Shown: in pieces, positions 7,387 through 15,575 of the stretch
How positions within the stretch are numbered: the first letter of the stretch is position 1
Layout of the letters: every line of letters starts with the position of its first letter
Assembly (NCBI GenBank): GCA_012274175.1
Contig: JAAOZZ010000079.1
Span: 1 to 22,259 of the forward strand
Direction: 5' to 3'
Source of the DNA: Betaproteobacteria bacterium
GTDB lineage: Bacteria > Pseudomonadota > Gammaproteobacteria > Burkholderiales > Usitatibacteraceae
Length of the DNA stretch: 22,259 nucleotides
Notes under the pieces: model-generated
The model's input: the letters and a program-made list of their open reading frames with translations, nothing else
Database searches by the model: none
Told to the model about the DNA's origin: nothing
Position numbers and translations under genes: made by a program

Positions 7387-7397
7387 GCAAGTTTCTC

Positions 7398-7430
7398 CTA
7401 AAGGGGCGTCCAGGATACGGAAGGAAACAT
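7398..7430 (-). CDS. Possible 10-residue leader peptide upstream of the PRC-barrel gene
   Basis: A minimal open frame, MFPSVSWTPL, begins at an ATG eight bases after AGGAGGTG (7446-7439), a near-perfect match to the 16S rRNA 3' end. Its TAG stop lies inside the ribosome site of the following gene, so the two could be translationally coupled. One caveat is that a transcript from the predicted promoter would begin near 7443 and retain only part of that ribosome site. No family is recognisable. Confidence 0.4.
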   Translation of the reverse strand: MFPSVSWTPL

Positions 7431-7443
7431 CGACGGGACACCT

Positions 7444-7457
7444 CCTATCAAGATAGG
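7444..7457. repeat. Perfect 6-bp inverted repeat over the PRC-barrel -10 region
   Basis: CCTATC-TT-GATAGG is a perfect palindrome with a 2-base centre. It covers the proposed -10 hexamer and transcription start of the PRC-barrel promoter, a place where a repressor would block initiation. The sister promoter at 11341-11385 lacks it. Confidence 0.5.
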
Positions 7458-7494
7458 CATGCAGGGCTCCGTCGTCTGTGCGACAGCGTACGCA
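7450..7494 (-). promoter_or_regulatory. Activator-type promoter of the PRC-barrel operon
   Basis: On the minus strand TGCGTA-N6-CGCACAGA (7494-7475) is followed after exactly 19 bases by TATCTT (7455-7450), a 4/6 match to the sigma-70 -10 box. No -35 hexamer is visible. The 20-base element centres at about -41.5, the normal site of a class II activator. The same element and spacing occur once more, at 11341-11385, before the small-peptide/ackA/xfp operon. The regulator is unknown. Confidence 0.65.
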
Positions 7495-7521
7495 TGGACC
7501 GGCCGAGATGGAATCGCAGCC

Positions 7522-9891
7522 TCATTCCTTCCACCTCCAGTTGCGGATTTCCGGCATGTCCTGGCCATGCTTGTCGATGTACTGCTTGTGCTCGACCAGC
7601 TTGTCCTTGAGTTGCTGCTTGAGGTAGATGCCCTTGTCGCCGGTCTGCGGCAGCCGGTCGATCGCGTCCATCACGAGGTGGAAGCGGTCCAGGTCGTTCA
7701 GCACCGTCATGTCGAAGGGCGTGGTGATGGTGCCCTCTTCCTTGTATCCCCGAACGTGGAAGTTGCCGTGGTTCGTGCGCCGGTAGGTGAGCCGGTGGAT
7801 CAGCCACGGGTAGGCGTGATACGCGAAGATCACCGGCTTGTTGCGGGTGAAGAGCTCGTCGAAATCCATGTCGCTCAACCCGTGGGGATGTTCGGACTGC
7901 GGCTGCAGCTTCATGAGGTCAACCACGTTCACCACGCGGATCTTCAGCTCCGGCAGGTGCTCGCGCAGGATGGACACGGCGGCGAGGGTCTCCAGGGTGG
8001 GCACGTCGCCGCAGCAGGCCATGACCACGTCGGGGGCGATGGCCTGGTCGTTGCTCGCCCATTGCCAGATGCCGATGCCCTCGGTGCAGTGCTTCACCGC
8101 GGCGTCCATCGAAAGCCACTGCGGCGCCGGGTGCTTGCCGGCGACCACGACGTTCACGTAATGGCGGCTGCGCAGGCAGTGGTCCATCACCGACAGCAGG
8201 CAGTTCGCGTCCGGGGGGAGGTAGACCCGCACGACATCGGCCTTCTTGTTCACGACGTGGTCGATGAAGCCGGGATCCTGGTGGGTGAAGCCATTGTGGT
8301 CCTGGCGCCAGACGTGGGAGGCGAGCAGGTAGTTCAGCGACGCGATCTTCCTGCGCCACGGCAGCCGCGCCGTGACCTTCAGCCACTTGGCGTGCTGGTT
8401 GAACATCGAATCGACGATGTGGATGAACGCCTCGTAGCAGTTGAAGAGCCCGTGCCGCCCGGTGAGCAGGTAGCCCTCGAGCCAACCCTCGCACTGGTGC
8501 TCGCTCAGCATGGAGTCCAGCACGCGGCCGGTGGGTGCCAGCCATTGGTCGTTCGGCACGGTCGCGGCGTCCCATTGGCGCGAGGTCGCCTCGAACACGG
8601 CTTCCAGGCCGTTGGAGAGGGTCTCGTCGGGGCCGAAGATGCGGAAATTGCGCTGCTCGGCATTGAGCTTCGCCACGTCGCGCAGGAAGCGCCCGAGCAC
8701 ATGGGTATCGCCGACGCCGCTCACACCCGGCGTGGGCACGCTTTCCGCGTAATCGCGGAAGTCCGGCATCCGCAGGTCGCGCAGCAGCATACCGCCGTTG
8801 GCGTGCGGGTTCGCCCCCATGCGCCGCTTGCCCCTGGGGGCAAGTTCGGCCAGCTCCGGCTTCAGGCGGCCATTGGCATCGAAGAGCTCCTCCGGGCGGT
8901 AGCTTTTCAGCCAGGCTTCCAATAGTTCGAGATGTTCGGGAGGTGCGCCGGGCGATACGGCGATGGGAACCTGATGCGCCCGGAACGTGCCTTCGATCTG
9001 CACGCCGTCGACCACCTTCGGCCCGGTCCACCCCTTGGGAGACTTGAGCACGATCATCGGCCAGCGCGGCCGCGTCGTGTCGCCTTTGGCGCGCGCGTTG
9101 CGCTGGATGCTCCTGATCTGCTCCACCACGGTATCGAGCGTCGCGGCCATCGTCTCGTGCATCGGCCCGGGCTCGTGGCCCTCGACGAAGTAGGGCGTCC
9201 ACCCGCAGCCGCGGAGCAACTGTTCCAGTTCCTCGCGTTCGATGCGCGCGAGGACGGTCGGGTTGGAAATCTTGTACCCGTTGAGGTGCAGGATCGGCAG
9301 CACCGCGCCGTCGGTGACCGGATCGAGGAACTTGTTGGAGTGCCACGCCGTGGCGAGCGGCCCCGTCTCCGCCTCGCCGTCGCCCACGACGCAAGCGACG
9401 ATGAGATCGGGGTTGTCGAACACCGCCCCGAACGAATGGCTGAGCGAATAGCCCAGCTCGCCGCCCTCGTGGATCGATCCCGGGCATTCCGGAGAGGCGT
9501 GGCTGGGAATCCCGCCGGGGAACGAGAATTGCCGGAAGAGCTTCCGCAACCCGTCTCCATCCTGGCTGATGTCGGGATAGATCTCGCTGTAGGTGCCTTC
9601 GAGGTACGTGTTGCCCACGACGGCCGGGCCGCCGTGCCCGGGGCCCGAGACGTAGATCATGTCGAGGTCGTATTTCCTGATGACCCGGTTCAAGTGCACG
9701 TAGATGAAGTTCTGCCCGGGGGTCGTGCCCCAGTGGCCCAGGAGCATGTGCTTCACGTCCGCGAGCGCGAGCGGGCGCTTGAGCAGCGGATTGTCGTAGA
9801 GATAGATCTGGCCCACCGACAGGTAATTGGCGGCGCGCCAGTAGGCGTCCATGTGGCGGAGCAGCTCCGGCGTGAGGGTGCCGGTCTTCAT
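7522..9891 (-). CDS. xfp: Xylulose-5-phosphate/fructose-6-phosphate phosphoketolase
   Basis: This is a 789-residue, full-length phosphoketolase. It cleaves xylulose-5-P (and usually fructose-6-P) with inorganic phosphate to acetyl-P plus glyceraldehyde-3-P (or erythrose-4-P), using thiamine diphosphate. Both family signatures are present: EGGELGY at residues 142-148, and the ThDP/Mg-binding stretch GDGEAETGP at 170-178 preceded by DNPDLI. The N-terminal region has [14 protein letters not shown], conserved in Xfp, and the C-terminus ends in [10 protein letters not shown]. Its ATG overlaps the ackA stop as ATGA, so acetyl-P made here can be turned directly to acetate and ATP by the coupled kinase. 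The protein is cytosolic. A degraded paralogue end lies about 2 kb downstream. Confidence 0.97.
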   Translation of the reverse strand: MKTGTLTPELLRHMDAYWRAANYLSVGQIYLYDNPLLKRPLALADVKHMLLGHWGTTPGQNFIYVHLNRVIRKYDLDMIYVSGPGHGGPAVVGNTYLEGTYSEIYPDISQDGDGLRKLFRQFSFPGGIPSHASPECPGSIHEGGELGYSLSHSFGAVFDNPDLIVACVVGDGEAETGPLATAWHSNKFLDPVTDGAVLPILHLNGYKISNPTVLARIEREELEQLLRGCGWTPYFVEGHEPGPMHETMAATLDTVVEQIRSIQRNARAKGDTTRPRWPMIVLKSPKGWTGPKVVDGVQIEGTFRAHQVPIAVSPGAPPEHLELLEAWLKSYRPEELFDANGRLKPELAELAPRGKRRMGANPHANGGMLLRDLRMPDFRDYAESVPTPGVSGVGDTHVLGRFLRDVAKLNAEQRNFRIFGPDETLSNGLEAVFEATSRQWDAATVPNDQWLAPTGRVLDSMLSEHQCEGWLEGYLLTGRHGLFNCYEAFIHIVDSMFNQHAKWLKVTARLPWRRKIASLNYLLASHVWRQDHNGFTHQDPGFIDHVVNKKADVVRVYLPPDANCLLSVMDHCLRSRHYVNVVVAGKHPAPQWLSMDAAVKHCTEGIGIWQWASNDQAIAPDVVMACCGDVPTLETLAAVSILREHLPELKIRVVNVVDLMKLQPQSEHPHGLSDMDFDELFTRNKPVIFAYHAYPWLIHRLTYRRTNHGNFHVRGYKEEGTITTPFDMTVLNDLDRFHLVMDAIDRLPQTGDKGIYLKQQLKDKLVEHKQYIDKHGQDMPEIRNWRWKE

Positions 9892-11105
9892 GGCCCGGGT
9901 CCGCGAATCGAGCCGAGATCGAGGACGCGGATCACGGACTTCGCGATCATGAGCTCCTCGTCGGTGTGGATCACTCGCACCCTGACGCGGCCGGCGTCCG
10001 ATGAGATGAGCGGTTCATTCCTCCCGTTGCGCTGCGGGCTCAGCTCGATGCCCAGGAAGCCGAGTCCGTCGCAGATCCGCTCCCGGACGAGCGGGGCGTT
10101 TTCGCCGATGCCTCCCGCGAATACAAGCGTGTCCAGGCCGCCGAGCGCGGCGGCGAACGAGCCGATCCATTTCTTGGCCTGGTAGCAGAACAGCGCCACG
10201 GCTTCCGCCGCCCGCACGTCGCCGGCTTCCCGCGCGAGCAGGTCCCGCAGGTCGGAACTGGTCTCCGAGACGCCCAGCAGCCCGGACTCGTGGTTGACCA
10301 TTTCGTAGAATTGTCCCGTGGTCATCTTCTCGGTTCGCGACAGGTACGGCGCCAGGCCGGGATCCAGGTCGCCCGAGCGGGTGCTCATCACCAATCCCGC
10401 CGTGGGCGTAAAGCCCATGCTGGTGTCGATGCTCTTGCCGTCGCGCACGGCGGCCATGCTCGCGCCGTTTCCGAGATGCGCGAGGATCGCGCGGCCCGTC
10501 GTTGCCGCCCGATCGCCCAGGCGCGCGAGTTCCTCCATCAGGTAGGCATAGGACAAGCCGTGGAAACCGTAGCGTCGAATTCCCTTCGCGTCGTAGCGCC
10601 GCGGGATGGGCAGCAGGGTGGCAACGCGCGGCATGGTGCGATGAAATGCGGTGTCGAAGCAGGCCACCTGGGGCAGCTTCGGATGGCGCCGGTGCAACGA
10701 CCGCATCAACTCGATCTCGAGCGGCAGATGCTCCGGGTCATAGGGCGTGATGCGATGCAATTGATCGAGCAATTCCGGCGTGACCTGCTCCGGCTCGGCA
10801 TGGGTCATTCCATGCACCACCCGGTGTCCCACGGCGCTGATCGATGCGAAGACCTGCCGCGCTTCCAGCCATTCCAGCAGGAAATCGACGGCCGTGCGGC
10901 GATCGGAGGGAGCGATGGCGCGACTGCCTTCCGACTGATCGACCAAGTCCTTGAAGGTGAGGTTCGTGCCGCCCAGGCCGATGCGCTCGACGCGTCCTTC
11001 CAGCAGCCGTCGCAATGGATCGTTCTGCTGGTACATCGCGAACCGGATGCTCGACGAGCCGCCGTTTATCGCCAGAAGAGAGAACGCCTCGCGGTTGGCC
11101 TGCAC
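9888..11105 (-). CDS. ackA: Acetate kinase
   Basis: This enzyme of about 405 residues belongs to the ASKHA acetate/propionate kinase family and transfers phosphate from acetyl-P to ADP. Visible motifs are NGGSSSIRF (phosphate-binding, about residues 14-22), GHRVVHG, the substrate region [20 protein letters not shown], and the ATP-site glycines HLGNGASM, with FAGGIGENA near the C-terminus. In many AckA proteins the first motif reads NxGSSSxK; here Arg replaces Lys, as I recall for other phosphoketolase-linked kinases. No ATG is available. GTG at 11105 is chosen because it gives a normal length and lies 13 bases after the stop of the small peptide gene, with GGAAAG in between. Translation is probably coupled to its neighbours on both sides. 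Confidence 0.93.
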   Translation of the reverse strand: MQANREAFSLLAINGGSSSIRFAMYQQNDPLRRLLEGRVERIGLGGTNLTFKDLVDQSEGSRAIAPSDRRTAVDFLLEWLEARQVFASISAVGHRVVHGMTHAEPEQVTPELLDQLHRITPYDPEHLPLEIELMRSLHRRHPKLPQVACFDTAFHRTMPRVATLLPIPRRYDAKGIRRYGFHGLSYAYLMEELARLGDRAATTGRAILAHLGNGASMAAVRDGKSIDTSMGFTPTAGLVMSTRSGDLDPGLAPYLSRTEKMTTGQFYEMVNHESGLLGVSETSSDLRDLLAREAGDVRAAEAVALFCYQAKKWIGSFAAALGGLDTLVFAGGIGENAPLVRERICDGLGFLGIELSPQRNGRNEPLISSDAGRVRVRVIHTDEELMIAKSVIRVLDLGSIRGPGP

Positions 11106-11118
11106 GGCTTTCCAGAGA

Positions 11119-11256
11119 TCATTTATTGGCCAGCTTGATGATCGGGAAGGCGAGCAGGACCACCACAAGCACGCCGATCGCCGTCCCGATCCACATTCCT
11201 CCGCCTGACCATCCACCCATCCATCCACCCATCCATCCGCCTGTCTGATTCATCAT
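11119..11256 (-). CDS. Small GGW-repeat single-pass membrane protein
   Basis: This 45-residue protein begins MMNQTGGWMGGWMGGWSGGG, continues MWIGTAIGVLVVVLLAFPII and ends KLANK. The first half is a glycine/tryptophan repeat, the second half a single transmembrane helix with a short basic cytosolic end. It is the first gene of the ackA-xfp operon: its promoter lies 84 bases upstream and the ackA start follows its stop by 13 bases. Two ATGs (11256 and 11253) are possible starts and no strong ribosome site is seen. Coding is supported by the continuous hydrophobic helix, position and tight packing. The function is unknown; it may be an inner-membrane stress peptide or a coupling leader for ackA. 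Confidence 0.7.
   Translation of the reverse strand: MMNQTGGWMGGWMGGWSGGGMWIGTAIGVLVVVLLAFPIIKLANK
11209..11238 (-). repeat. 12-base in-frame tandem repeat (GGATGGATGGGT)
   Basis: Two and a half copies of a 12-base unit read in frame as Gly-Trp-Met-Gly, producing the GGW repeats of the small membrane protein. The short nested unit makes copy number liable to change by slippage, always by four residues per unit. Confidence 0.85.
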
Positions 11257-11280
11257 AGGTAAAGTGCCTTTGGTTGTGCT

Positions 11281-11329
11281 GCGGCCGACCAGGCGCTGGA
11301 GAGTCCGGACCGTGAACGAGCACGGCCGC
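11281..11329 (-). promoter_or_regulatory. Leader RNA with competing hairpins before the small peptide/ackA/xfp operon
   Basis: The untranslated leader holds a 7-bp inverted repeat, GCGGCCG (11281-11287) with CGGCCGC (11323-11329), and a short hairpin CCGTG (11310-11314) with CACGG (11321-11325). The two share bases 11323-11325 and cannot form together. This may be a regulated leader or a chance feature of GC-rich sequence. Confidence 0.3.
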
Positions 11330-11340
11330 GCCTTGGGGAG

Positions 11341-11385
11341 AGCATAGTCGCGGAACCGGGCCCGATCTGTGCGGTGCCATACGCA
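11341..11385 (-). promoter_or_regulatory. Activator-type promoter of the small peptide/ackA/xfp operon
   Basis: On the minus strand TGCGTA-N6-CGCACAGA (11385-11366) lies exactly 19 bases before TATGCT (11346-11341). The twin at 7450-7494 has the same 14 fixed bases, the same 6-base centre and the same 19-base gap, while the intervening bases differ. That pattern indicates a protein-binding site rather than recent duplication. No -35 box is visible, which fits activator dependence. The expected mRNA start is near 11334, giving a leader of about 78 bases. Confidence 0.65.
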
Positions 11386-11394
11386 CGAAGTCGC

Positions 11395-13089
11395 TCACGG
11401 CCCCGCCATCGGGCTCGTCCCGGGCGCGGTCCGCGGCGCCCGCGTGGAGGCCGACAGGGCGGCGCCCACGATGGCCTGCGCCTCTTCCCGAATGCGGTGC
11501 AGATGGTCCTCGCCGCGAAAGCTCTCGGCATATATCTTGTAGATGTCCTCGGTTCCGGAAGGACGCGCTGCGAACCATCCGCTCCGGGCGATCACCTTCA
11601 AGCCTCCGATGGGCGCACCGTTGCCGGGGGCTTGCGTGAGGATTTGCTCGATCCTTTCGCCCGCCAGCTCCGCCGATCGAATCTGCTGCGGCGAAAGGCG
11701 CGCCAGCATCTTCTTTTGCTCCGTAGTGGCCGGTGCCTCGAAGCGATCGTAGACGGGCTCACCCAGCTCGCCGGCGAGCTCCCGGTACATCTCGCCCGGA
11801 TCGCGGCCCATGCGCGCGGTGATCTCCGCCGACAGCAAGGCCGGGACGATGCCGTCCTTGTCCGTGGTCCAGGTGCCGCCATCCCGGCGCGCAAACGTGG
11901 CGCCCGCGCTTTCCTCCCCGGCGAAGGCGAGCGAGCCGTCGAGCAGGCCGTCCACGAACCACTTGAAGCCGACCGGCACCTCGTAGAGCTTGCGGCCGAG
12001 CTTCGCCGCGACGCGATCGATCATCTGGCTGCTGACCACCGTCTTTCCGATCGCCGCGTCCTTGCTCCACCCGGGCCGTTGCCCCAGGAGGTAGGAGATG
12101 GCGACCGAGAGATATTGGTTCGGCGGCATCAACCCGGCGCTGCGCGTGACGATCCCGTGCCGGTCATGGTCGGTGTCGCAGGCGAAGGCGACGTCGAAAC
12201 GGTCCTTGAGGCCGATCAGGCTCTGCATCGCGCAGGTCGAGGACGGGTCCATGCGGATGCGCCCATCCCGATCGAGCGTCATGAAGCGGAAGGTCGGATC
12301 GACGACGGCGTTCACGATCGTGAGGTCCAAGCCGAAGCGCTCGGCGATGGGACCCCAATAGTGGACCCCGGCGCCGCCCAGGGGATCCACGCCCATGCGG
12401 ATCCCCGCGCCGCGAATCGCTTCCATGTCGATCACCTGGCCGAGATCGCCCACGTAGGCGGCGAGATAGTCGTGGCGATGGGTCGTGGCGGCGCGCAGGG
12501 CCCGCTCGTAGGGGATTCTCTTCACCCCCGCGAGAGCGCTCTCGAGCAGCTCGTTGGCCCGCGCCTCGATCCATCCCGTGACGTCGGTGTCCGCCGGGCC
12601 GCCGTTGGGCGGGTTGTACTTGAAGCCGCCGTTGTCGGGCGGGTTGTGCGAAGGCGTGATGACGATGCCGTCGGCCAGTCCCGCGGTGCGCCCCCGGTTG
12701 TGCGTGAGGATCGCGTGGGAGATCGCGGGCGTGGGCGTGTATTCGTCGTGCGCCGCGAGCATGACTTCGACGCCATTGGCCGCCAGCACTTCCAGCGCGC
12801 TGGCGGATGCCGGAATGGAAAGCGCGTGCGTGTCGATGCCGAGGAAGAGCGGCCCGTCGATGCGCTGCCGCTTGCGGTAGTCGCAAATGGCCTGGCTGAT
12901 GGCGAGGACGTGCCGTTCATTGAAGGTGAGGTCGAACGCGCTGCCGCGATGTCCCGAGGTTCCGAAGGCGACGCGCTGCGCCGCTACCGAGGGATCGGGC
13001 ACGCCGGTGTAGTAGGCGGTGACCAGCCGGGGCACGTCGACGAGCTTCGACGCCGGGGCCGGCTTGCCGGCGAGGGGATTCGCGATCAC
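11395..13089 (-). CDS. pgm: Phosphoglucomutase (alpha-D-glucose phosphate-specific)
   Basis: This protein of about 564 residues is colinear with E. coli Pgm along its length. It interconverts glucose-1-P and glucose-6-P in the cytosol, linking glycogen or other glucans to the pentose phosphate route encoded upstream. Key sites are the phosphoserine loop TPSHNPP (Ser147), the metal loop DTDHDRHG (305-312), the sugar-binding GEESAGA (391-397) and the phosphate-binding RPSGTED (510-515). The N-terminal FGTSGHRGS is also conserved. The start is GTG at 13089, 13 bases after the tal stop with GAGCGG eight bases upstream; it gives an N-terminus ([18 protein letters not shown]) matching the family, whereas the nearer ATG is out of frame. 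An Ala/Pro/Thr-rich tail of about 18 residues extends past the usual end. Confidence 0.95.
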   Translation of the reverse strand: MIANPLAGKPAPASKLVDVPRLVTAYYTGVPDPSVAAQRVAFGTSGHRGSAFDLTFNERHVLAISQAICDYRKRQRIDGPLFLGIDTHALSIPASASALEVLAANGVEVMLAAHDEYTPTPAISHAILTHNRGRTAGLADGIVITPSHNPPDNGGFKYNPPNGGPADTDVTGWIEARANELLESALAGVKRIPYERALRAATTHRHDYLAAYVGDLGQVIDMEAIRGAGIRMGVDPLGGAGVHYWGPIAERFGLDLTIVNAVVDPTFRFMTLDRDGRIRMDPSSTCAMQSLIGLKDRFDVAFACDTDHDRHGIVTRSAGLMPPNQYLSVAISYLLGQRPGWSKDAAIGKTVVSSQMIDRVAAKLGRKLYEVPVGFKWFVDGLLDGSLAFAGEESAGATFARRDGGTWTTDKDGIVPALLSAEITARMGRDPGEMYRELAGELGEPVYDRFEAPATTEQKKMLARLSPQQIRSAELAGERIEQILTQAPGNGAPIGGLKVIARSGWFAARPSGTEDIYKIYAESFRGEDHLHRIREEAQAIVGAALSASTRAPRTAPGTSPMAGP

Positions 13090-13102
13090 GATCGTGCGCC
13101 GC

Positions 13103-14194
13103 TCATGTCTGAGGCGCCTTCGCCGGCGCCGCGATCTTCGAGGCGATGCGGTCCAGCAGGTCGCGCCAGGACTTGGTGAAGGCCGCGGCGCCCTCGCGCT
13201 GGAGCTCGGCGGCGAGCGCGCCGTGGTCGACGCCCGCGCGGACGAATTGCGCGAGCATCGCTTCGGCATCGCCGCCGCCGGGGCGCATCGCTGCCTTCAC
13301 TTTGCCGTGGTCGGCGAATGCGAGGAGCGTCTTTTCTGGCAGGGTGTCGATCGTGTCGGGAGCCGCGAGCGCTTCGACATAGAGGACGTCCGGGGCCGCG
13401 GGGTCCTTCGTCCCGGTGCTCGCCCACAGCAGGCGCTGCGGCCGGGCGCCGGCATCGGCCAGCCTGCGCCAGCGCGGCGCGGCGAGCAGGTCGCGGTACG
13501 CCTTGTACGTGACCATGGCGATGGCGATGCCGAGTCGGTTGCGCAACGCGTCCCCCACCTTGTCCTGGACCGCCACGTCCCAGCGGCTCACGAAGATCGA
13601 TGCCACGCAGCCTACCGCGGGATCGCGGCCGGCGGCGATACGCCGCTCGATGCCGCGCTGGTACGCGTCGGCCGCGGCGACGTACTGCTCGCGCGAGAAG
13701 AGCAGCGTCACGTTCACCGGCACGCCGGCGAAGATCGATTCCTCGATCGCCGGGATGCCCGCGCGCGTGCCGGGGATCTTGATGAAGAGGTTGGGACGTT
13801 GCGCGCGCGCATGCAGCCGCGCCGCCGCCTCGATCGTCGCGGCCGTGTCATCCGCGAGCAGGGGCGAGACCTCCAGGGACACCCAGCCGTCGACGCCGCC
13901 CGTGGAATCGTGGATCGGCCGGAAAAGGTCCGCGGCCCGGGTGAGGTCTTCCAGCGCGAGCTCGAAGAACAACGCCTCGCCCGACGTTCCGGCGAGCGCC
14001 TTCGTGCGGATGGCGTCGTCATAGAAGCCGCCCTTCTCGATGGCGTGGTCGAAGATCGTGGGATTGGAGGTGAGGCCCGTCACCGCGAACTCCCGGATGT
14101 AGCGCTCGAGCGTGCCGCTCGTGAGAAGCCCGCGCGTGATGTTGTCGAGCCAGAGACTCTGGCCGAGATCATGGAGCTGCCGTGCAGCGTTCAT
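13103..14194 (-). CDS. tal: Transaldolase
   Basis: This 363-residue enzyme moves dihydroxyacetone units between sedoheptulose-7-P/glyceraldehyde-3-P and erythrose-4-P/fructose-6-P. The Schiff-base lysine is Lys139 in NLFIKIPGT. Other family marks are [10 protein letters not shown] near the start, [13 protein letters not shown] (40-52), [13 protein letters not shown] and [12 protein letters not shown]. The length and motifs fit the longer transaldolase type found in cyanobacteria, actinobacteria and many proteobacteria rather than the short MipB/TalC type. The ATG overlaps the stop of the HAD gene as ATGA and is preceded by AGGAGG at four bases, one of the strongest ribosome sites in the operon. 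The gene lies between a HAD hydrolase and pgm. Confidence 0.95.
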   Translation of the reverse strand: MNAARQLHDLGQSLWLDNITRGLLTSGTLERYIREFAVTGLTSNPTIFDHAIEKGGFYDDAIRTKALAGTSGEALFFELALEDLTRAADLFRPIHDSTGGVDGWVSLEVSPLLADDTAATIEAAARLHARAQRPNLFIKIPGTRAGIPAIEESIFAGVPVNVTLLFSREQYVAAADAYQRGIERRIAAGRDPAVGCVASIFVSRWDVAVQDKVGDALRNRLGIAIAMVTYKAYRDLLAAPRWRRLADAGARPQRLLWASTGTKDPAAPDVLYVEALAAPDTIDTLPEKTLLAFADHGKVKAAMRPGGGDAEAMLAQFVRAGVDHGALAAELQREGAAAFTKSWRDLLDRIASKIAAPAKAPQT

Positions 14195-14895
14195 GTCGCC
14201 TCCTGTGTCCGGTCCACGGCGCGAGAAGGCCCGAGGAACGCGGAGCGTTCGCAATCCAGCAGCTCGCCAATGCGCCCGATCGCGAGGTCGGGGGGCGGAT
14301 AAGCGGCAAGGATGCGCGGATCGAGCGCGTAATGTCCCTGGCGCGGGAAGACGGTCGTCAGCCGCTCGCCCAGGATATCGCCCATCGCGGCAAGGATGCG
14401 CAGCTTGTCGTCCACCATGACGTAGTGGCGAGCCGGGTAGCGTCGCCTCACGTGGTCGAGCATGCGCTCCTTGTGGATGTAGATGAGGACCCGGCCCTCG
14501 ACGGCGTCCCACAATCCAGAGCGCTGGATCTTGCGCGGCTGGAAGACCACGTCGCCGTCGGAGAGCATCACCGTCGGTCCCCAGCGGCCCAGATGCTCGA
14601 TCACGGCGAGCGCTCCGGGATACAGCCGGTCGGCGAAGGGATATTCCACGAGAAACGAAGACATCTGCAGCAGGCGCGGATCGTTCATCGCGGTGAGCCG
14701 GTAGCGCTGCAAGGCTCCGAGGTAGTCCGTGTATCCGAGCTCGGCGCGCAGCTCCTCGAAGATCTTCCAGTATCGATCGCGGTTCTCCGGGCCGAACTCG
14801 GCTTCGAGGTGCGCGCTGAGATCGGCGACCACGCGATCGTTGTCCAAGAGCGTGTTGTCGCAGTCGAGCAGGAACACGATGTCCGGAACGCTCAT
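14191..14895 (-). CDS. HAD-family hydrolase
   Basis: This 234-residue protein has the haloacid-dehalogenase core. Motif I is LLDCDNTLLDND, with nucleophile Asp11 and general acid Asp13. Motif II is the serine in VMLSDGD, motif III is probably the lysine in IYIHKERM, and motif IV is VMVDDKLRIL with its acidic pair. A helical cap lies between motifs I and II (about 20-95, containing a YWKIFEELRAELGYTDYLGA stretch). The catalytic set is complete, so a Mg-dependent phosphatase is expected; the substrate is not predictable. Its place between a glucokinase-like gene and tal, overlapping both by four bases, suggests a sugar phosphate or a repair role against toxic side products. Confidence 0.82.
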   Translation of the reverse strand: MSVPDIVFLLDCDNTLLDNDRVVADLSAHLEAEFGPENRDRYWKIFEELRAELGYTDYLGALQRYRLTAMNDPRLLQMSSFLVEYPFADRLYPGALAVIEHLGRWGPTVMLSDGDVVFQPRKIQRSGLWDAVEGRVLIYIHKERMLDHVRRRYPARHYVMVDDKLRILAAMGDILGERLTTVFPRQGHYALDPRILAAYPPPDLAIGRIGELLDCERSAFLGPSRAVDRTQEAT

Positions 14896-15575
14896 GGGGC
14901 CGCCTCGTCCCACAGGCGAAAGCCGCCCAGGATCGCGTCGGCGTTGTCGCCGCGGCGGGCGTGGGGCGGCAGCCGCTTCAGGCGCGCGACGTTGCCTCCG
15001 CCCAGCACGATTTCGTCGGGAAGCAGCGCCCTGCGGAAACCCTCCACGACATCGTCCACCTTGCGCCGCCATTTGCCGTTGCCGAGACGCCTGCGCCCCA
15101 GCTCGCCGACGTAGTCTTCGTACGTCCTTCCCCTCCCGCAGCGCAGGTGCCCCAGCTCCATCGCCGCGATCGCGCCGTCGACGATGAGCGCCGATCCCAG
15201 TCCCGTCCCCAGTCCGAGGAAGAGCATCTTGCCGCCGCGGTAGCCGCCCAGGGCCTGCATGGCCGCATCGTTGACGATCTTCACCGGGCACCCGAACGCC
15301 GCGGGGAAATCGAATCCGATCCAGCCCGTCCCCAGGTTGTGCGGCTCGCGCACGATCGCGTCGCGGCTCACCACGCCGGGATAGCCGATCGACACCGCGT
15401 CGTAACGCCATCCCTTCGTGATCTTCAGGACCTTTTCCACCATCCGGTCGGGGATCATCCTCGGCCCGGACTTGAATTCGACGGTCTTCCGGTGACCGGT
15501 CGCGGCGCATTTGACGTGAGAGCCGCCGACGTCGAGGACGAGGATCTTCATTTTCCGGCTCGCGGTGCGCTTCAT
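14892..15575 (-). CDS. ROK-family sugar kinase, polyphosphate-glucokinase-like
   Basis: This 227-residue kinase has the actin-like ATPase fold: phosphate-1 loop LDVGGSHVK (14-22), catalytic Asp103 in KIVNDAAMQAL, phosphate-2 loop GLGTGLGSALIVDG (121-134), the ROK/PPGK ELGH motif (140-143) and the adenosine-side GGGN (192-195). The Cys-rich zinc loop of ordinary ROK glucokinases is absent, as in polyphosphate/ATP glucokinases, which also share a YEDYVGELG-like segment after ELGH. The likely reaction is glucose to glucose-6-P with polyphosphate or ATP; the phosphate donor cannot be settled from sequence. The ATG at 15575 overlaps the GH15 stop as ATGA and is preferred to the internal ATG at 15551. 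Placement after GH15 and zwf supports glucose as substrate. Confidence 0.82.
   Translation of the reverse strand: MKRTASRKMKILVLDVGGSHVKCAATGHRKTVEFKSGPRMIPDRMVEKVLKITKGWRYDAVSIGYPGVVSRDAIVREPHNLGTGWIGFDFPAAFGCPVKIVNDAAMQALGGYRGGKMLFLGLGTGLGSALIVDGAIAAMELGHLRCGRGRTYEDYVGELGRRRLGNGKWRRKVDDVVEGFRRALLPDEIVLGGGNVARLKRLPPHARRGDNADAILGGFRLWDEAAP

Noticed and set aside
11201..11241. Short clustered CATCCACC-type repeats as a microsatellite or CRISPR-like array
   Set aside because: The unit is 12 bases and in frame, with no spacers, and it encodes the GGW repeat of the small membrane protein.
11366..11385. Possible sigma-54 promoter from TGGCAC on the minus strand
   Set aside because: The required TTGC-like -12 element at the fixed distance is missing; the bases instead belong to the variable centre of the activator dyad.
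13104..13106. ATG overlapping the tal stop as the start of pgm
   Set aside because: It is out of frame with pgm and meets a stop within a few codons; GTG at 13089 is in frame and gives the expected N-terminus.
11374..13179. Plus-strand open frame of 601 codons opposite pgm
   Set aside because: It is the shadow of pgm, with no recognisable domain.
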